DNA from: Methylococcaceae bacterium
GTDB taxonomy: Bacteria > Pseudomonadota > Gammaproteobacteria > Methylococcales > Methylomonadaceae
Direction of reading: 5' to 3'
DNA length: 64,000 nucleotides
NCBI GenBank assembly: GCA_030693065.1
Contig: JAUYBL010000019.1
Location: 62,001 to 126,000, forward strand
Part shown: piece after piece, positions 45,411 to 55,399 of the stretch
How positions within the stretch are numbered: the first letter of the stretch is position 1
Layout: each line of letters starts with the position of its first letter
Made by a program: the position numbers and the translations under genes
The notes under the pieces: generated by a model
What the model saw: the letters and a program-made list of their open reading frames with translations, nothing else
Told to the model about the DNA's origin: nothing
Databases searched by the model: none

Positions 45411-47396
45411 TTAAGAAGACGACGGCCTGCGAATACCAAGCTTAATCATGCGGCTTTCGAGCGTACTAGGTTTGAGTCCAAGAATCGCAGCGGCACCACC
45501 TTGTCCACGAACACGCCAACCGCTGGAATCCAAAACTCTGAGTATATGCTCACGCTCGACCTCCTCAAGCGAAAGCAATTGTGCATGCGTTGGTGTTACA
45601 GATGTCAGTGCATCGTCAGGTAGCGAAATTTTAAGCACTGGCGATCTGCTGAGAATCACGGCCCGTTCGATGACATTTCGTAATTCACGAATATTACCCG
45701 GCCAATCATAGTTACAAAGCGCCTGCAAACTGCTTTTAGCCACAACGTCAATCGATTTGTCCATGGCTCGGGCAAACTCGTCTATGAACATCTCGACCAA
45801 TTTCGGGATGTCTTCCCGCCTGTCGCGGAGCGGTGGCACCTGAATGGGAAACACATTTAATCGATAATAAAGATCTTCACGAAAACGCCCCTCAGCAACT
45901 TCCTGTGCCAGGTTGCGGTTGGTCGCAGCAATGACGCGGACATCTACTTTGATCGATTTTGGACTCCCCAGTCGCTCGATTTCTTTTTCTTGCAACGCCC
46001 GCAGTATTTTCGCTTGCGAATCCAGCGGCAACTCACCTATTTCATCAAGAAACAACGTTGAGCCATGGGCTAATTCGAAGCGGCCAATCTGCTTGGAAAG
46101 CGCGCCGGTGTAAGCGCCTTTTTCACGCCCAAATAGTTCGCTTTCTATCAGTGCAGCAGGTATGGCAGCGCAATTTACGCGAATCATTGGTCGATCTTTG
46201 CGTGGACTGGCATTGTGGATAGCGGTTGCCAGCAGTTCTTTGCCGGTACCTGTTTCCCCCAGAATAAGCACCGAAGCCGGCGTAGGTGCAACTTGTTCGA
46301 TTTGGCGGGTAATAAGCCGCATTGCCGGGCTGCCGTAAATGATTTTCCCTAATTCCTGCCGCCCCGAAATTTCGTGGCGTAGGTAAATATTTTCCTGTTG
46401 CACCTGATCTTTTAGATGATGAATTTCTTCCAGTGCGGTGTTGAGCTCGCTATTAGATTGCTCCAGCGCTAATTGGATCCTTCGGAACTCGGTAATATTT
46501 AGGCTAGCTCCCATCAATTGTTCGGGTTGGCCATCGGCGCCGACTAAGCAACGACCACTGGCACAGATCCAGTGTTCGCTATTATCAGGATGCACGACGC
46601 GATATTCATCACGAAACTCAGTCTCTCCCTGCAAAAGCCTTTGCACTGTTGCACTGACTCGGTGCCTATCTTCTGAATGCAAGCAATCCAGAAAGCGTTG
46701 CAAATTCAGTTCTTCATGGTCCATTACACCATACAACTTTCGCGCTATCTCGGTCGCCCATATCGTATCCTGCGGAATATTCCACACCCACAGGCCAATG
46801 TTGCCGGCTTCTGCGGCTAAACGCATTTGCTCCTCTTTAACTTGCAAGGTTTGTACGGCCATTTGCCGTTCCAAAACATTGGCAAATACATCGGCAATCA
46901 GTCCCAGCCCGCGGACAATGGCATCACTCCATTGCCTGGAACGTGCCGAAGCAAAACCAATACCTCCGGTCAAATGCCCACCGACGATAAAAGGAAAGAT
47001 CAATTGAGCTCTAATCCCATAACGAAGAAAGCCTTCTCTATCTTTAGCGGCTTCAGCCGGCAATTCATCTACGTCATGCATGATAAAGGACTGACCGCCA
47101 AGCACGATGCGGGTCACATAAGGAGCCTCCGACATCAGCGACTCTGCTTCCCAGGGCTTTGCGCCAGATTTAGCGTAAGTATGTTTCGAATAAAAATCAT
47201 GGCTGTCGGCTGTAATCATCCCTAAGCTAATTTGATCAAAATCTAAGTTTTCGGCAATCCGCTGCAAACTATTCTGGATTTCTTGGTCAACCTTATCGGG
47301 CGAAATACGAACAAAACCGGCAGATAGCTCTGCCAATAAAGATTGGAACTGCACATGCTCGGTCAATTCGATCAGAGTATTGTTGTTATTGCTCAT
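45411..47396 (-). CDS. Sigma-54-dependent Fis-family transcriptional activator
   Basis: 661 residues. N-terminal GAF domain (about 20-180), PAS/PAC domain (about 190-310), short coiled-coil, AAA+ domain with Walker A GETGTGKELLATAIH, the sigma-54 contact loop KGAYTGALSKQIGRF, Walker B FLDEIGELPLDSQAKIL and arginine-finger region, then Fis-type HTH (AAAILGLKPSTLESRMIKLGI). The GAYTGA variant of GAFTGA is accepted in the family. GAF and PAS suggest a cytoplasmic small-molecule, gas or redox signal, similar in layout to FhlA/NorR-type activators. Likely regulates the envelope genes downstream, and perhaps others. Confidence 0.93.
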   Translation of the reverse strand: MSNNNNTLIELTEHVQFQSLLAELSAGFVRISPDKVDQEIQNSLQRIAENLDFDQISLGMITADSHDFYSKHTYAKSGAKPWEAESLMSEAPYVTRIVLGGQSFIMHDVDELPAEAAKDREGFLRYGIRAQLIFPFIVGGHLTGGIGFASARSRQWSDAIVRGLGLIADVFANVLERQMAVQTLQVKEEQMRLAAEAGNIGLWVWNIPQDTIWATEIARKLYGVMDHEELNLQRFLDCLHSEDRHRVSATVQRLLQGETEFRDEYRVVHPDNSEHWICASGRCLVGADGQPEQLMGASLNITEFRRIQLALEQSNSELNTALEEIHHLKDQVQQENIYLRHEISGRQELGKIIYGSPAMRLITRQIEQVAPTPASVLILGETGTGKELLATAIHNASPRKDRPMIRVNCAAIPAALIESELFGREKGAYTGALSKQIGRFELAHGSTLFLDEIGELPLDSQAKILRALQEKEIERLGSPKSIKVDVRVIAATNRNLAQEVAEGRFREDLYYRLNVFPIQVPPLRDRREDIPKLVEMFIDEFARAMDKSIDVVAKSSLQALCNYDWPGNIRELRNVIERAVILSRSPVLKISLPDDALTSVTPTHAQLLSLEEVEREHILRVLDSSGWRVRGQGGAAAILGLKPSTLESRMIKLGIRRPSSS

Positions 47397-47574
47397 CGAA
47401 ATAGGTGTTGCCCATCAATTCGGCATAAGTTGTGTGAGTAAAACACCATCATAAAACATCAGTCATGTTTTATAACCACGTTTTCCTACAGCCGATAAAT
47501 CGACAAGTCCAACGACATTGCCGATAAACGCGCTTAATTGATATGAAATCGCCTTTGGCTATTTCGGGGATTAC

Positions 47575-48699
47575 TTAAATGACTAACGGCTTAAGCATTG
47601 AGGTTTTTCCTACCATCACATCCACCGCTTTCAGCAAGCGCTTAAAAACTGATTCCTGAATATAAGGAATATTATGTTTCTCGCACAAAGCCTCTACTTG
47701 CGGCTGGAGTTTTTGATATTGGCTTAACGGCAAATCAGGCCATAAATGGTGTTCAACTTGATAATTCAGCCAACCGTAAAAAAAGTCGTTGAAATCAGAG
47801 CCCGTTGGATAATTAACTGAACCCAAAATCTGCCGCAAATAAAACTCTCCTCTGCTTGTAGATTTTTCGTCAAACATCATCACATCGTCGCCGGCATGAT
47901 TTGGGATCATCACCAGAAAACTATGCATGTTGGTGAAAATTTCCGCCAGTATGGAATTAATCAACACACTAACCGCAGCAAATGTCCCCAGCGGCAAGAA
48001 CAGCAATGGCAACAGTACAAATCGATAGGTGGTATAAGGCAAAATACTTTGCAGCCACAACGCCCGCCCTTGTTGGGTAAATGGGCTCCATGCACCGGTA
48101 CGGGTCATTAACGGCACAGGTTTACCCTGCTGCCGGGCGGTATTTAGATGAATTTCTTTATGCGTGCGTGGAGTGTAATAAATAATTTTCCAGATGCCAG
48201 AAAAAACCGCCACTATTACATAGCGTTGCCACATTGGCAGGCTTGATTGCCTTAGCCATTCCATATTATGTTGGGCATTATTGGGATCAGCTTTTTCACC
48301 CAAACTGTAATGATGCAATTGGTTATGCTCGTGCTGCCAGCCAGCGACAGTAAACCAGTCCGGCCAGTCCAGAAAACGTCGCCAACCTTGGGCGAATTTT
48401 TTGCTGGTGTAATTATTATCAACCTCCTTAGTTTTGTCATAACCTCTATGGACCACTGGATGACCTACTTGCGTCCAGCGGGTAAAACTACCTTGGCTAA
48501 TTAGCAGTGCTGAAATGGGATTAGGCATAATCCATGCGGTGCCATAACCGAGGATGGAACAAAGTTTCCCCCAGCGTTCCATTCTTTTTAAATGATTAAA
48601 ATCTTCAGGACCGATATTCGCTAAAGCTTGCTTGTGGAGTTTGGTGATGTCTTTGGCTAATTGCTCGCGATTTACCGACTGGTAACTGTGTAAACTCAA
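47575..48699 (-). CDS. Membrane fatty acid desaturase
   Basis: 374 residues, TTG start at 48699 with AGAGGC ahead. The three histidine clusters of the membrane di-iron desaturases are seen: HPVVHRG (box 1, unusual spacing), HEHNQLHHY (box 2) and QVEHHLWPDLP (box 3), with TM segments between. A hairpin AGGGCGA/TCGCCCT lies in the leader at 48735-48751. Introduces a double bond into acyl chains using O2; position specificity cannot be read. Separated from the sigma-54 regulator by 178 bases. Confidence 0.88.
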   Translation of the reverse strand: MSLHSYQSVNREQLAKDITKLHKQALANIGPEDFNHLKRMERWGKLCSILGYGTAWIMPNPISALLISQGSFTRWTQVGHPVVHRGYDKTKEVDNNYTSKKFAQGWRRFLDWPDWFTVAGWQHEHNQLHHYSLGEKADPNNAQHNMEWLRQSSLPMWQRYVIVAVFSGIWKIIYYTPRTHKEIHLNTARQQGKPVPLMTRTGAWSPFTQQGRALWLQSILPYTTYRFVLLPLLFLPLGTFAAVSVLINSILAEIFTNMHSFLVMIPNHAGDDVMMFDEKSTSRGEFYLRQILGSVNYPTGSDFNDFFYGWLNYQVEHHLWPDLPLSQYQKLQPQVEALCEKHNIPYIQESVFKRLLKAVDVMVGKTSMLKPLVI

Positions 48700-49072
48700 A
48701 ACGTGTTGCCTCTTATGTGCATGGATGGGATGTTAGGGCGATGATCGCCCTTATTGATTACGAGGAAGACCTAGAAAATAGCTGGGTTCTGAGTGTTCTC
48801 CAATTTATAAACTTATAAACAGCAATAACGCCAAAATTGAGCGTTATTCTGCTACTTCGCCATAACCGATAGTTACGAACCGATAACACCATTGCGGCCG
48901 AATCAGGATAATTGCAAAGGCGACAAACGATATTATCTGTGCAGAGTTCATAGTGATATTTCGAACGTTCCAAAGGTGATACTGCTCTTAGCATACTAGA
49001 CCAGCTCAATTGAATAACAAGTGAGTGGAGTAATCATTGGCACTGAACTTGGCCGGAAAACACACAAAAAAA

Positions 49073-49094
49073 GGGCCTGCATCGCTGCAAGCCC
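49073..49094 (-). terminator. Intrinsic terminator after the tRNA remnant
   Basis: GGGCCTGCA and TGCAAGCCC pair around TCGC; on the minus strand a run of seven T follows (49066-49072). A typical tRNA-operon terminator shape. Confidence 0.8.
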
Positions 49095-49105
49095 CATTTA
49101 AATTA

Positions 49106-49158
49106 TGACTGCCCGGACGGACTCAAACCGCCGACATAGTGATCAACAAAACCACGTA
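49106..49158 (-). pseudogene. Degenerate 3' half of a tRNA-Asn gene
   Basis: Read on the minus strand the segment matches the 3' half of tRNA-Asn by eye: anticodon region TTGTTGATCAC (anticodon GTT), variable loop, T-arm GGCGGTTTGAGTCCGTC with a changed T-loop, and 3' acceptor CGGGCAGTCA. The D-arm and 5' acceptor strand are missing. It is followed by an intrinsic terminator, as tRNA genes often are. Possible relic of an integration event or of a duplicated tRNA. Confidence 0.55.
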
Positions 49159-49535
49159 CACCCAAATTCATTGCTAACAAGTGGTAAAATTTTAACAGAT
49201 TTTCTACATAGCGTCGCTCGGGGCTTTACGGACGAATCGATTAATTGCGCCAGCCAATAAATAACCTATACACGTCTAATTTATTATTAATACTGGAAAA
49301 ACTTCAAAGCTGTGTGCCATTTTGGAATTTAACAAGCACAGCACTAGAGCTTATTCTCAATTCCTAACTCCCACCCATCCGCAAACTATTTCTTTGGAAT
49401 CCGATATTTTTCGACTTAAACGATCTAAAAAACTGATTGTCAGATACGATATAACTTCCAAGAAGCGCACTTAAAATTAAATTATGCCCCTGAGATTTAC
49501 TGATGTTAATGATGAATTTATGCGACTACTAAGCC

Positions 49536-49997
49536 ATGCAAATATGGGTTGATGCGGACGCTTGTCCGAAAGCAATTAAAGACATTTTGTTTCGGATGGC
49601 GGAACGAACTGCTATCACGATTACTCTAGTGGCTAACCAATATCTACAAACACCGCCGTCACGCCATATCAAGTTCTTACAAGTAAAATCCGGCTTTGAT
49701 ATGGCTGACAACGAAATCGTCAAACGATTAAGTGTTGGCGATTTGGTGATTACCGGCGATATTCCGTTGGCGTATGACGTGATTAGCAAAGGCGGTCATG
49801 CTATCAATCCGCGCGGCGAACGCTATACCCAAGACTCTATAAAAGAACGATTGGCTATGCGCGATTTAATGGAGACATTGCGCGCTAGTGGCATTAATTC
49901 CGGCGGTCCCGCTGTTTTAAACGCACGCGATATACAAGCATTTGCGAATCAATTAGACAAGTTATTAACTCAACAGGGTGAGGAGAAAACACGTTGA
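49536..49997 (+). CDS. yaiI: YaiI/YqxD family (UPF0178) PIN-like protein
   Basis: 153 residues: [20 protein letters not shown], the conserved DADACP start, [28 protein letters not shown] and [26 protein letters not shown]. The family has a PIN-like fold with conserved Asp residues (Asp6, Asp8), and is a predicted nuclease of unknown substrate. The stop overlaps the TTG start of the next gene (TTGA). Confidence 0.93.
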   Translation: MQIWVDADACPKAIKDILFRMAERTAITITLVANQYLQTPPSRHIKFLQVKSGFDMADNEIVKRLSVGDLVITGDIPLAYDVISKGGHAINPRGERYTQDSIKERLAMRDLMETLRASGINSGGPAVLNARDIQAFANQLDKLLTQQGEEKTR

Positions 49998-50494
49998 GCA
50001 ACTTAACAACAGCCATACACAATGAAGCTCCGCTGGTAGATGTCATCATTGAAATACCAAAAGGTAGTTTTTTGAAGCGAGGTTCTACCGGAAAATTGGA
50101 TTTTATCTCTCCCGTTCCCTGCCCGTTCAACTATGGCTCAGTTCCTACCTACATGGGGTTGGACGGTGATCTTCTGGATGCAGTAGTGCTTGGCCCTTGC
50201 CTACCTATTGGCGCAACGGTAAAAGTAAATGCGTGGGGGGCAGTTAGAATGATTGACCGAGGCTTTTATGACGACAAATTGATCTGCAGTTATTCACCTA
50301 TTTCTCCCTGGAAACAACGATTAATTCTGCTGTTTTTTATCATCTACGCCAAAGCCAAAAGTCTGATCAATTTGACCAGAGGCCACCGAGGACGCAACAG
50401 CTGCGAGGGCTGGCATGACGCTGCAAGCGCCTTGGCGAGAGCAACACCCAGTGTTCATATAGACTGGAAAGGACCAACACATACCTTTAAATAA
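49994..50494 (+). CDS. Inorganic pyrophosphatase-like protein
   Basis: 166 residues, TTG start overlapping the yaiI stop. Soluble family I pyrophosphatase pattern in divergent form: [48 protein letters not shown] (metal-binding GDxLD) and [12 protein letters not shown]. The C-terminal half deviates from ordinary Ppa, with a hydrophobic stretch [19 protein letters not shown], so activity and substrate may differ from a housekeeping pyrophosphatase. Confidence 0.75.
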   Translation: MSNLTTAIHNEAPLVDVIIEIPKGSFLKRGSTGKLDFISPVPCPFNYGSVPTYMGLDGDLLDAVVLGPCLPIGATVKVNAWGAVRMIDRGFYDDKLICSYSPISPWKQRLILLFFIIYAKAKSLINLTRGHRGRNSCEGWHDAASALARATPSVHIDWKGPTHTFK

Positions 50495-50526
50495 AAGTGT
50501 TGGTTTTGTAGCAGTAATCCTGGTTT

Positions 50527-51255
50527 ATGGATGTTTTTAATATAGTTTTTATAGTTACCAAATTGATTTTCATAGTGATTAACTCTTATCCTGTTTTATA
50601 CAGCTTTCGCCGCTGTCCTTATGCGATGCGAGCACGACTTGCAATTGCTACCGCTCAAATATCGGTGGAATTACGCGAAATTGAACTAAGCAATAAGCCC
50701 AACGCACTATTGCTAGCATCGCCTAAGGGAACCGTACCGGTATTACAACTTCACAACGGTGACATCATAGATGAGAGTCTAAACATTATGTTGTGGGCCT
50801 TGCAGCAAAACGATCATGAACACTGGCTTGAGACAGGCGGAATAAAACAGGCTGAGCAGTTGATCCAGTGGAATGACGGGGAGTTTAAATATTATCTGGA
50901 TCGCTATAAATATTCTGATCGTTATCCGGAACGTTCCGAGTTGGAATACCGGCAACAAGGGGAGTTGTTTTTAGCAGAACTTGAACGACGATTGAATCAA
51001 CAATCGTTCTTGGGCGGTCATCATTTTGCATTGGCTGATGCCGCCATATTGCCATTTGTTCGCCAGTTTTCTGTTGTAGATACTGTGTGGTTTAAAGAAT
51101 CGCCTTATCCAGCGCTGCAACAATGGTTGAATCAGTTTTTATCCAGTCACCGCTTCGATAAAATCATGACCAAATACCCACCGTGGAAACCTGATGATCA
51201 GCTGCAGCTTTTCGGGCAAGCGCAAGATCCTCCAAAAAGCAAAGCGGATGCTTAG
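50527..51255 (+). CDS. Glutathione S-transferase family protein
   Basis: 242 residues if started at the ATG at 50527; the GTG at 50575 gives 226 residues and a more usual GST N-terminus (INSYPVLYSFRRCPYAMRARL). N-terminal thioredoxin fold with catalytic Cys in SFRRCPYAMRAR and the cis-Pro in GTVPVL; all-helical C-terminal domain with FLGGHHFALADAAILPFVRQF. CPYA at the active site resembles glutaredoxin-like or omega/YfcF-type GSTs. Cytosolic; substrate unknown. Confidence 0.83.
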   Translation: MDVFNIVFIVTKLIFIVINSYPVLYSFRRCPYAMRARLAIATAQISVELREIELSNKPNALLLASPKGTVPVLQLHNGDIIDESLNIMLWALQQNDHEHWLETGGIKQAEQLIQWNDGEFKYYLDRYKYSDRYPERSELEYRQQGELFLAELERRLNQQSFLGGHHFALADAAILPFVRQFSVVDTVWFKESPYPALQQWLNQFLSSHRFDKIMTKYPPWKPDDQLQLFGQAQDPPKSKADA

Positions 51256-51724
51256 CAATCAATCGATACCGAGTAAAACTGAGCGGGGAGAGTCTCGCCT
51301 CAGACTAAAACCGGCAAAATCCTTTTTATTCACTATGCACGGACCACCGAGTCTTGATCCAGATTAACCAGAAACTCTGTCAGTACTTTCCTGTCTTCAT
51401 GCGTCATTTCCAACGTGTGCGCATAATCGTATTTTTCAGTATTTATCGTCAAATATAGGGTTGCCAGAGACTATTTTTTTCACGATTCTATAGCACTGAG
51501 CTTTTTAAAATAAATGGTATTTGCAAAGGAGTTAATCAGCACTTCCCCACATTTCAACGCATTGACCAGTTCGACATCGCCGAAAAGGCAAGCGGTGAAT
51601 GCGCGTTATAATTCAAATAATTTTGTTTTCTTGCCCTATTCAATAGCTTCAAATAGGGCGATATTCTGCCACCTAGAAGTCAACTCGATTGCAACCACCA
51701 GCTTTTAATACTTAAAGGAAAACG
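51256..51724. other. Intergenic region upstream of the SMC operon
   Basis: About 470 bases. On the minus strand about 45 codons (stop at 51335-51333) read like the tail of a protein, ending NTEKYDYAHTLEMTHEDRKV..., but there is no start or Shine-Dalgarno; perhaps a gene remnant. The promoter of the SMC operon should lie near 51680, but no pair of boxes is clear. Confidence 0.4.
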
Positions 51725-54700
51725 ATGTCCGATCACTTTCAACTGAAAAAAATCATCCTGATAGACAGTTTCTGGGCCGGTAAAACCGTTTTGCTAAATT
51801 TGGACGGACATACCAATTTAAGCGGCACCAACGGCGCGGGCAAAACCACTTTTTTGCGTCTGATGCAGCTTTTTTGGGGCGAGCGACCCAGCAATATCGT
51901 TGGTGGAACCGGCAGTAAAAAAGGCTTTCTTGATTACTACCTGCCACGCAGCAACAGTTATTTAATCTATGAATACCAGCGTCCCCATCAACAAGTCTGT
52001 CATGTCATGGTGCAAAGCGATGGCCGCGGGGCGCGATACAAATTTATTGACGCACCTTATAACCAAGAATTTTACATTGATGAAAGCGACTTTCCGCGCG
52101 ACAGCGGCTCGATAGACCGGCTTTACAGAAGTACAGTTGAAACATCCCGGTTAATGGGCGTTGATGATTATTGCAGCGTAATTCAATGTCATCAGGTGGG
52201 CAGTGGTAAAAAAGAATTACGCCCTTTGCAGCGCCGCTTCGCCATGGCAGTGACCCCGATTACCCATATCGAAAAAGTCATTGGTTCGGTGATTGAAAAA
52301 ATAGGCGATTTCGACATCATCAAACAAATGCTGATCGATATTTCCCGAGACAAACTCAGTCACAATCTATTAGATCAAGAGCAGGACAAAAATCCGTTTC
52401 AACTGAACAAACAGCACATTGATGCCTGGCTGGCAGATTTGAATGCCGCCAGAGAACTGGAAGCCAACCGGGAATATTTTGATGAGTTACTGCAAACCAT
52501 TGCGTCGTTAAAAGACACGCTTCATGAATTGTCCCATATCCATTATTTAGCGCTGAAACACCATCAAAAAACCCAAAGTGAACTCACTGCGATTGCTCAA
52601 CGAATCGAACATTTAAAAAGCCAACGCGAACAACTTCAACAAACTCATGAGCAACAACTGGCCCCGAAGATCGATCAGCTAAGCGAGCTTAAAGTACAAA
52701 TTAAACAGCTGGATTTTGAAATACAGTCGCTGGAAGAACAAAAGCTTGACTATGAACAGCAGGATGCGGAAAGCTTTGCCATCAAAGGCGCGTTACTGGA
52801 GCAGTATCAACAACAGCAAAAGGACATTCAGCAAGAAATCGAAGCCTTAGAAAGTAAAAGCAAACAAATCAATACGCTTTACCAACAAAAATTAACCGAT
52901 TTAGCGCATCGGCATAACAGTCAGATACAAAACCTTAACAACCAACGCACGACCGAGCAATTAAGCAAAGAACAGCAACTAAGCGAAGCACAGTCCGTTT
53001 TTCAACAACGTAAAGACCAGCTTGACCAAGACCAGACGGCAAGACAACAACCCGTCAATGACAAAAAATCGCAATTGTCGATTGATTTGGGCATTACCAA
53101 AGCAAAGCTTAACAACATCCCTGTTCCGGCTGCTTTGCAGCAACAACTCAGCAATAGCCAACAAGAACTGGAGACGGTCAGAAAAGACATCAAGCAAGCT
53201 TATCAAGCCCAAAATACAGCACAGTCAAGCTATACCTCAGCGCTTGCTGGGTATCAAGCGATTGAAGAGCAAGTAAAAGCCAAAAAAGCTGAACTTAAAA
53301 ACACCCAACAGCAGCACTCACAATGTCTTAAACGCCTGCGCCCAGAACAAGGCACATTGCAGTATTTTCTGGAAAACGAAGTCGATCGCTGGGAGCAAAA
53401 CATAGGCCGGGTGATTGCCCCTGAACTCTTGGAAAGCAAAGACCTGGATCCGCAACTGACCGAATCTGCGCATAACGATTTTTATGGCCTGCAAATTAAT
53501 CTGGAGCGTTTAACCGAAAGAGCCAACCTGACCACCGATAAAGCCGCTCTGGAACAACAGGAAAAATCTTTATTTGCGCTTCTGGAAGGTTTGAACAATG
53601 ACCTTGAACAACTCGACGCCAGCCTGATTGCCGCCAATAAGTTGCGTGAACAAAGTCGCATAGAGCTAGATCAAGCTAAATTGCATGTGCAGCGGATTAG
53701 TAAAAATGAAGAGCACCTGCTCAGCGAAGAAGACGGGGTAAAAAACCTGATCAAGGCCGAACAAGCCAAAGCCCATACTGAAATTGAACAAGAAATCCAA
53801 CGCTTGTCACAGGAAATCCTGGACTGCGAACAACGTTTAAAAAGCATCAGCAGCGACTATAAACACCAACTTGATAACCTTTATACAGAGCATTTGGGTC
53901 GCAAGGGCGCCATAGAATCGGATAGCGACAACAGTATCAAAACCATCGCCAGCCAGATTGAATCGGAAAACAGTGCTTTTACTCAGGAACATCAACGTAT
54001 CAACCGACAATTAAAAACCGATTTACAGGCAAACGGTGCTGATGACACGATTCTTGAACTGAATAAACAATTAAAGCAGCGTAAAGATGACGAGCAGCAA
54101 GCCAGACTTTTTCAAAGTCAGGCCAAAGATTATCAAAACTGGCTGCAACAGCGCTGGCAACAACACCCTTCGTTATGCCAACAGCGCAGCAGCAGTCAGC
54201 AACAAATCCTGCAACTTGACGATGACATTAAGCAATCGGAAACCGATTACAAGCATCAACGGGCGCAACTGAATCAGGAAATCACCGCACAAGACAAACA
54301 GCAGGAAATAGCGCACAGCTTACTCATCCAGCTGAGTAGCACGATGGATCAACTAAAAAGCTGTCCACCAATGTTGACTGGAGATAAGCGGGAATATGCG
54401 CCATCAACGTTACTGGGCCTAACGCAAGCGGCAATGCGCCAGCGCAAACAGCAGGAATCCAGTCTGCACAAAGGTCGACAAACGCTGGTACAGTTGTTTA
54501 ATAGACATCATCGCAGCCAGTTAGCCGAAGCCTGGCAAAAAGCTATGGAACTATCGACCGGCCCCAATGATTACTTCCAGGTTGAGGCTCTGGAAATCGA
54601 ACATCCTCTGCTCAATGTGTTGCAGATGGTGGCTAATGTTAAGCAAGCGACCAGCCAGCAAATTGATTTACATGCCAATGATGTCAATGCCTTTTACCAG

Positions 54701-55399
54701 CATTTGCGGCAGTTTGAGAGCATTCTCAAAAGCACCGGCACCGAGCTATCCAAGCATGTCAGCGAAAAACAATATTTTGCCGCCTTGGGGGAAATTACCG
54801 TGACGGTACGCTCGAAAATGAACGACCTGGAATATTGGCAGGCATTGAAAAAGTTTGGCGATAATTACCATCAATACCTGGACCAGGTTAATTTGACCGG
54901 TCACGATGAAATCCCCAAAACATTAATCGAGGCAATGAGCGAATTAACCAGCATGCTGCCGACAACCGGGGTAAAAATAAAGCATTTGTCACTGTTTGAT
55001 ATTGAATTCAGTATCATCGAAAACGGCCAAATCAAACACGCCAGGAACGCTAAGGAACTTAAAGACGTCAGCTCCACCGGGCTGTCATACCTGGCGTTAA
55101 TCACCTTTTTTACCGGCGTCACGTCGATGCTGCGCAAACAAAACCACACCATTATCTGCTGGCCGATTGATGAACTGGGCGATTTAGCGCCGGAAAATAT
55201 TGAAGCCATGATGACCATGCTGGCCAAACAAAACATTCATATCATGTCCGCCACCCCGACTGCTGATCGCCATGTCCTAGGTTTATTTGAACGGCGCTAT
55301 TTACTGGATAAACAGCAACTGCATGAAGTCAACTTACCGGAAAGTAAATTGGATCAATTACTGAACAACTTAAACGCTGAGGCGGTAAGCCATGTTTAA
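51725..55399 (+). CDS. MksB/JetC-like SMC ATPase of Wadjet-type system
   Basis: 1224 residues. N-terminal ABC half with Walker A LSGTNGAGKTTFLRLMQLFW (Gly34-Thr42), then about 300 residues of coiled coil, a hinge-like globular insert near 540-600 (YFLENEVDRWEQNIGRVIAP), a second long coiled coil rich in Gln, Glu and Lys, and a C-terminal ABC half with signature KDVSSTGLSYLALI and Walker B CWPIDELGDLAPENIEAMM. This is the MukB/MksB/JetC class. AAAGGA precedes the ATG. In known Wadjet systems the SMC motor extrudes loops and the nuclease cuts small circular DNA. The stop overlaps the next gene by 8 bases. Confidence 0.9.
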   Translation: MSDHFQLKKIILIDSFWAGKTVLLNLDGHTNLSGTNGAGKTTFLRLMQLFWGERPSNIVGGTGSKKGFLDYYLPRSNSYLIYEYQRPHQQVCHVMVQSDGRGARYKFIDAPYNQEFYIDESDFPRDSGSIDRLYRSTVETSRLMGVDDYCSVIQCHQVGSGKKELRPLQRRFAMAVTPITHIEKVIGSVIEKIGDFDIIKQMLIDISRDKLSHNLLDQEQDKNPFQLNKQHIDAWLADLNAARELEANREYFDELLQTIASLKDTLHELSHIHYLALKHHQKTQSELTAIAQRIEHLKSQREQLQQTHEQQLAPKIDQLSELKVQIKQLDFEIQSLEEQKLDYEQQDAESFAIKGALLEQYQQQQKDIQQEIEALESKSKQINTLYQQKLTDLAHRHNSQIQNLNNQRTTEQLSKEQQLSEAQSVFQQRKDQLDQDQTARQQPVNDKKSQLSIDLGITKAKLNNIPVPAALQQQLSNSQQELETVRKDIKQAYQAQNTAQSSYTSALAGYQAIEEQVKAKKAELKNTQQQHSQCLKRLRPEQGTLQYFLENEVDRWEQNIGRVIAPELLESKDLDPQLTESAHNDFYGLQINLERLTERANLTTDKAALEQQEKSLFALLEGLNNDLEQLDASLIAANKLREQSRIELDQAKLHVQRISKNEEHLLSEEDGVKNLIKAEQAKAHTEIEQEIQRLSQEILDCEQRLKSISSDYKHQLDNLYTEHLGRKGAIESDSDNSIKTIASQIESENSAFTQEHQRINRQLKTDLQANGADDTILELNKQLKQRKDDEQQARLFQSQAKDYQNWLQQRWQQHPSLCQQRSSSQQQILQLDDDIKQSETDYKHQRAQLNQEITAQDKQQEIAHSLLIQLSSTMDQLKSCPPMLTGDKREYAPSTLLGLTQAAMRQRKQQESSLHKGRQTLVQLFNRHHRSQLAEAWQKAMELSTGPNDYFQVEALEIEHPLLNVLQMVANVKQATSQQIDLHANDVNAFYQHLRQFESILKSTGTELSKHVSEKQYFAALGEITVTVRSKMNDLEYWQALKKFGDNYHQYLDQVNLTGHDEIPKTLIEAMSELTSMLPTTGVKIKHLSLFDIEFSIIENGQIKHARNAKELKDVSSTGLSYLALITFFTGVTSMLRKQNHTIICWPIDELGDLAPENIEAMMTMLAKQNIHIMSATPTADRHVLGLFERRYLLDKQQLHEVNLPESKLDQLLNNLNAEAVSHV

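Larger units (their letters stand above)
48752..49535. other. Intergenic region containing a tRNA remnant
   Basis: No ORF with support. Contains the terminator at 49073-49094 and the tRNA-like fragment at 49106-49158. The rest is AT-rich spacer before yaiI. Confidence 0.5.

Noticed and set aside
51333-51475. Minus-strand open stretch reading like a protein C-terminus
   Set aside because: No start codon with Shine-Dalgarno and no recognisable family; noted only as a possible remnant.
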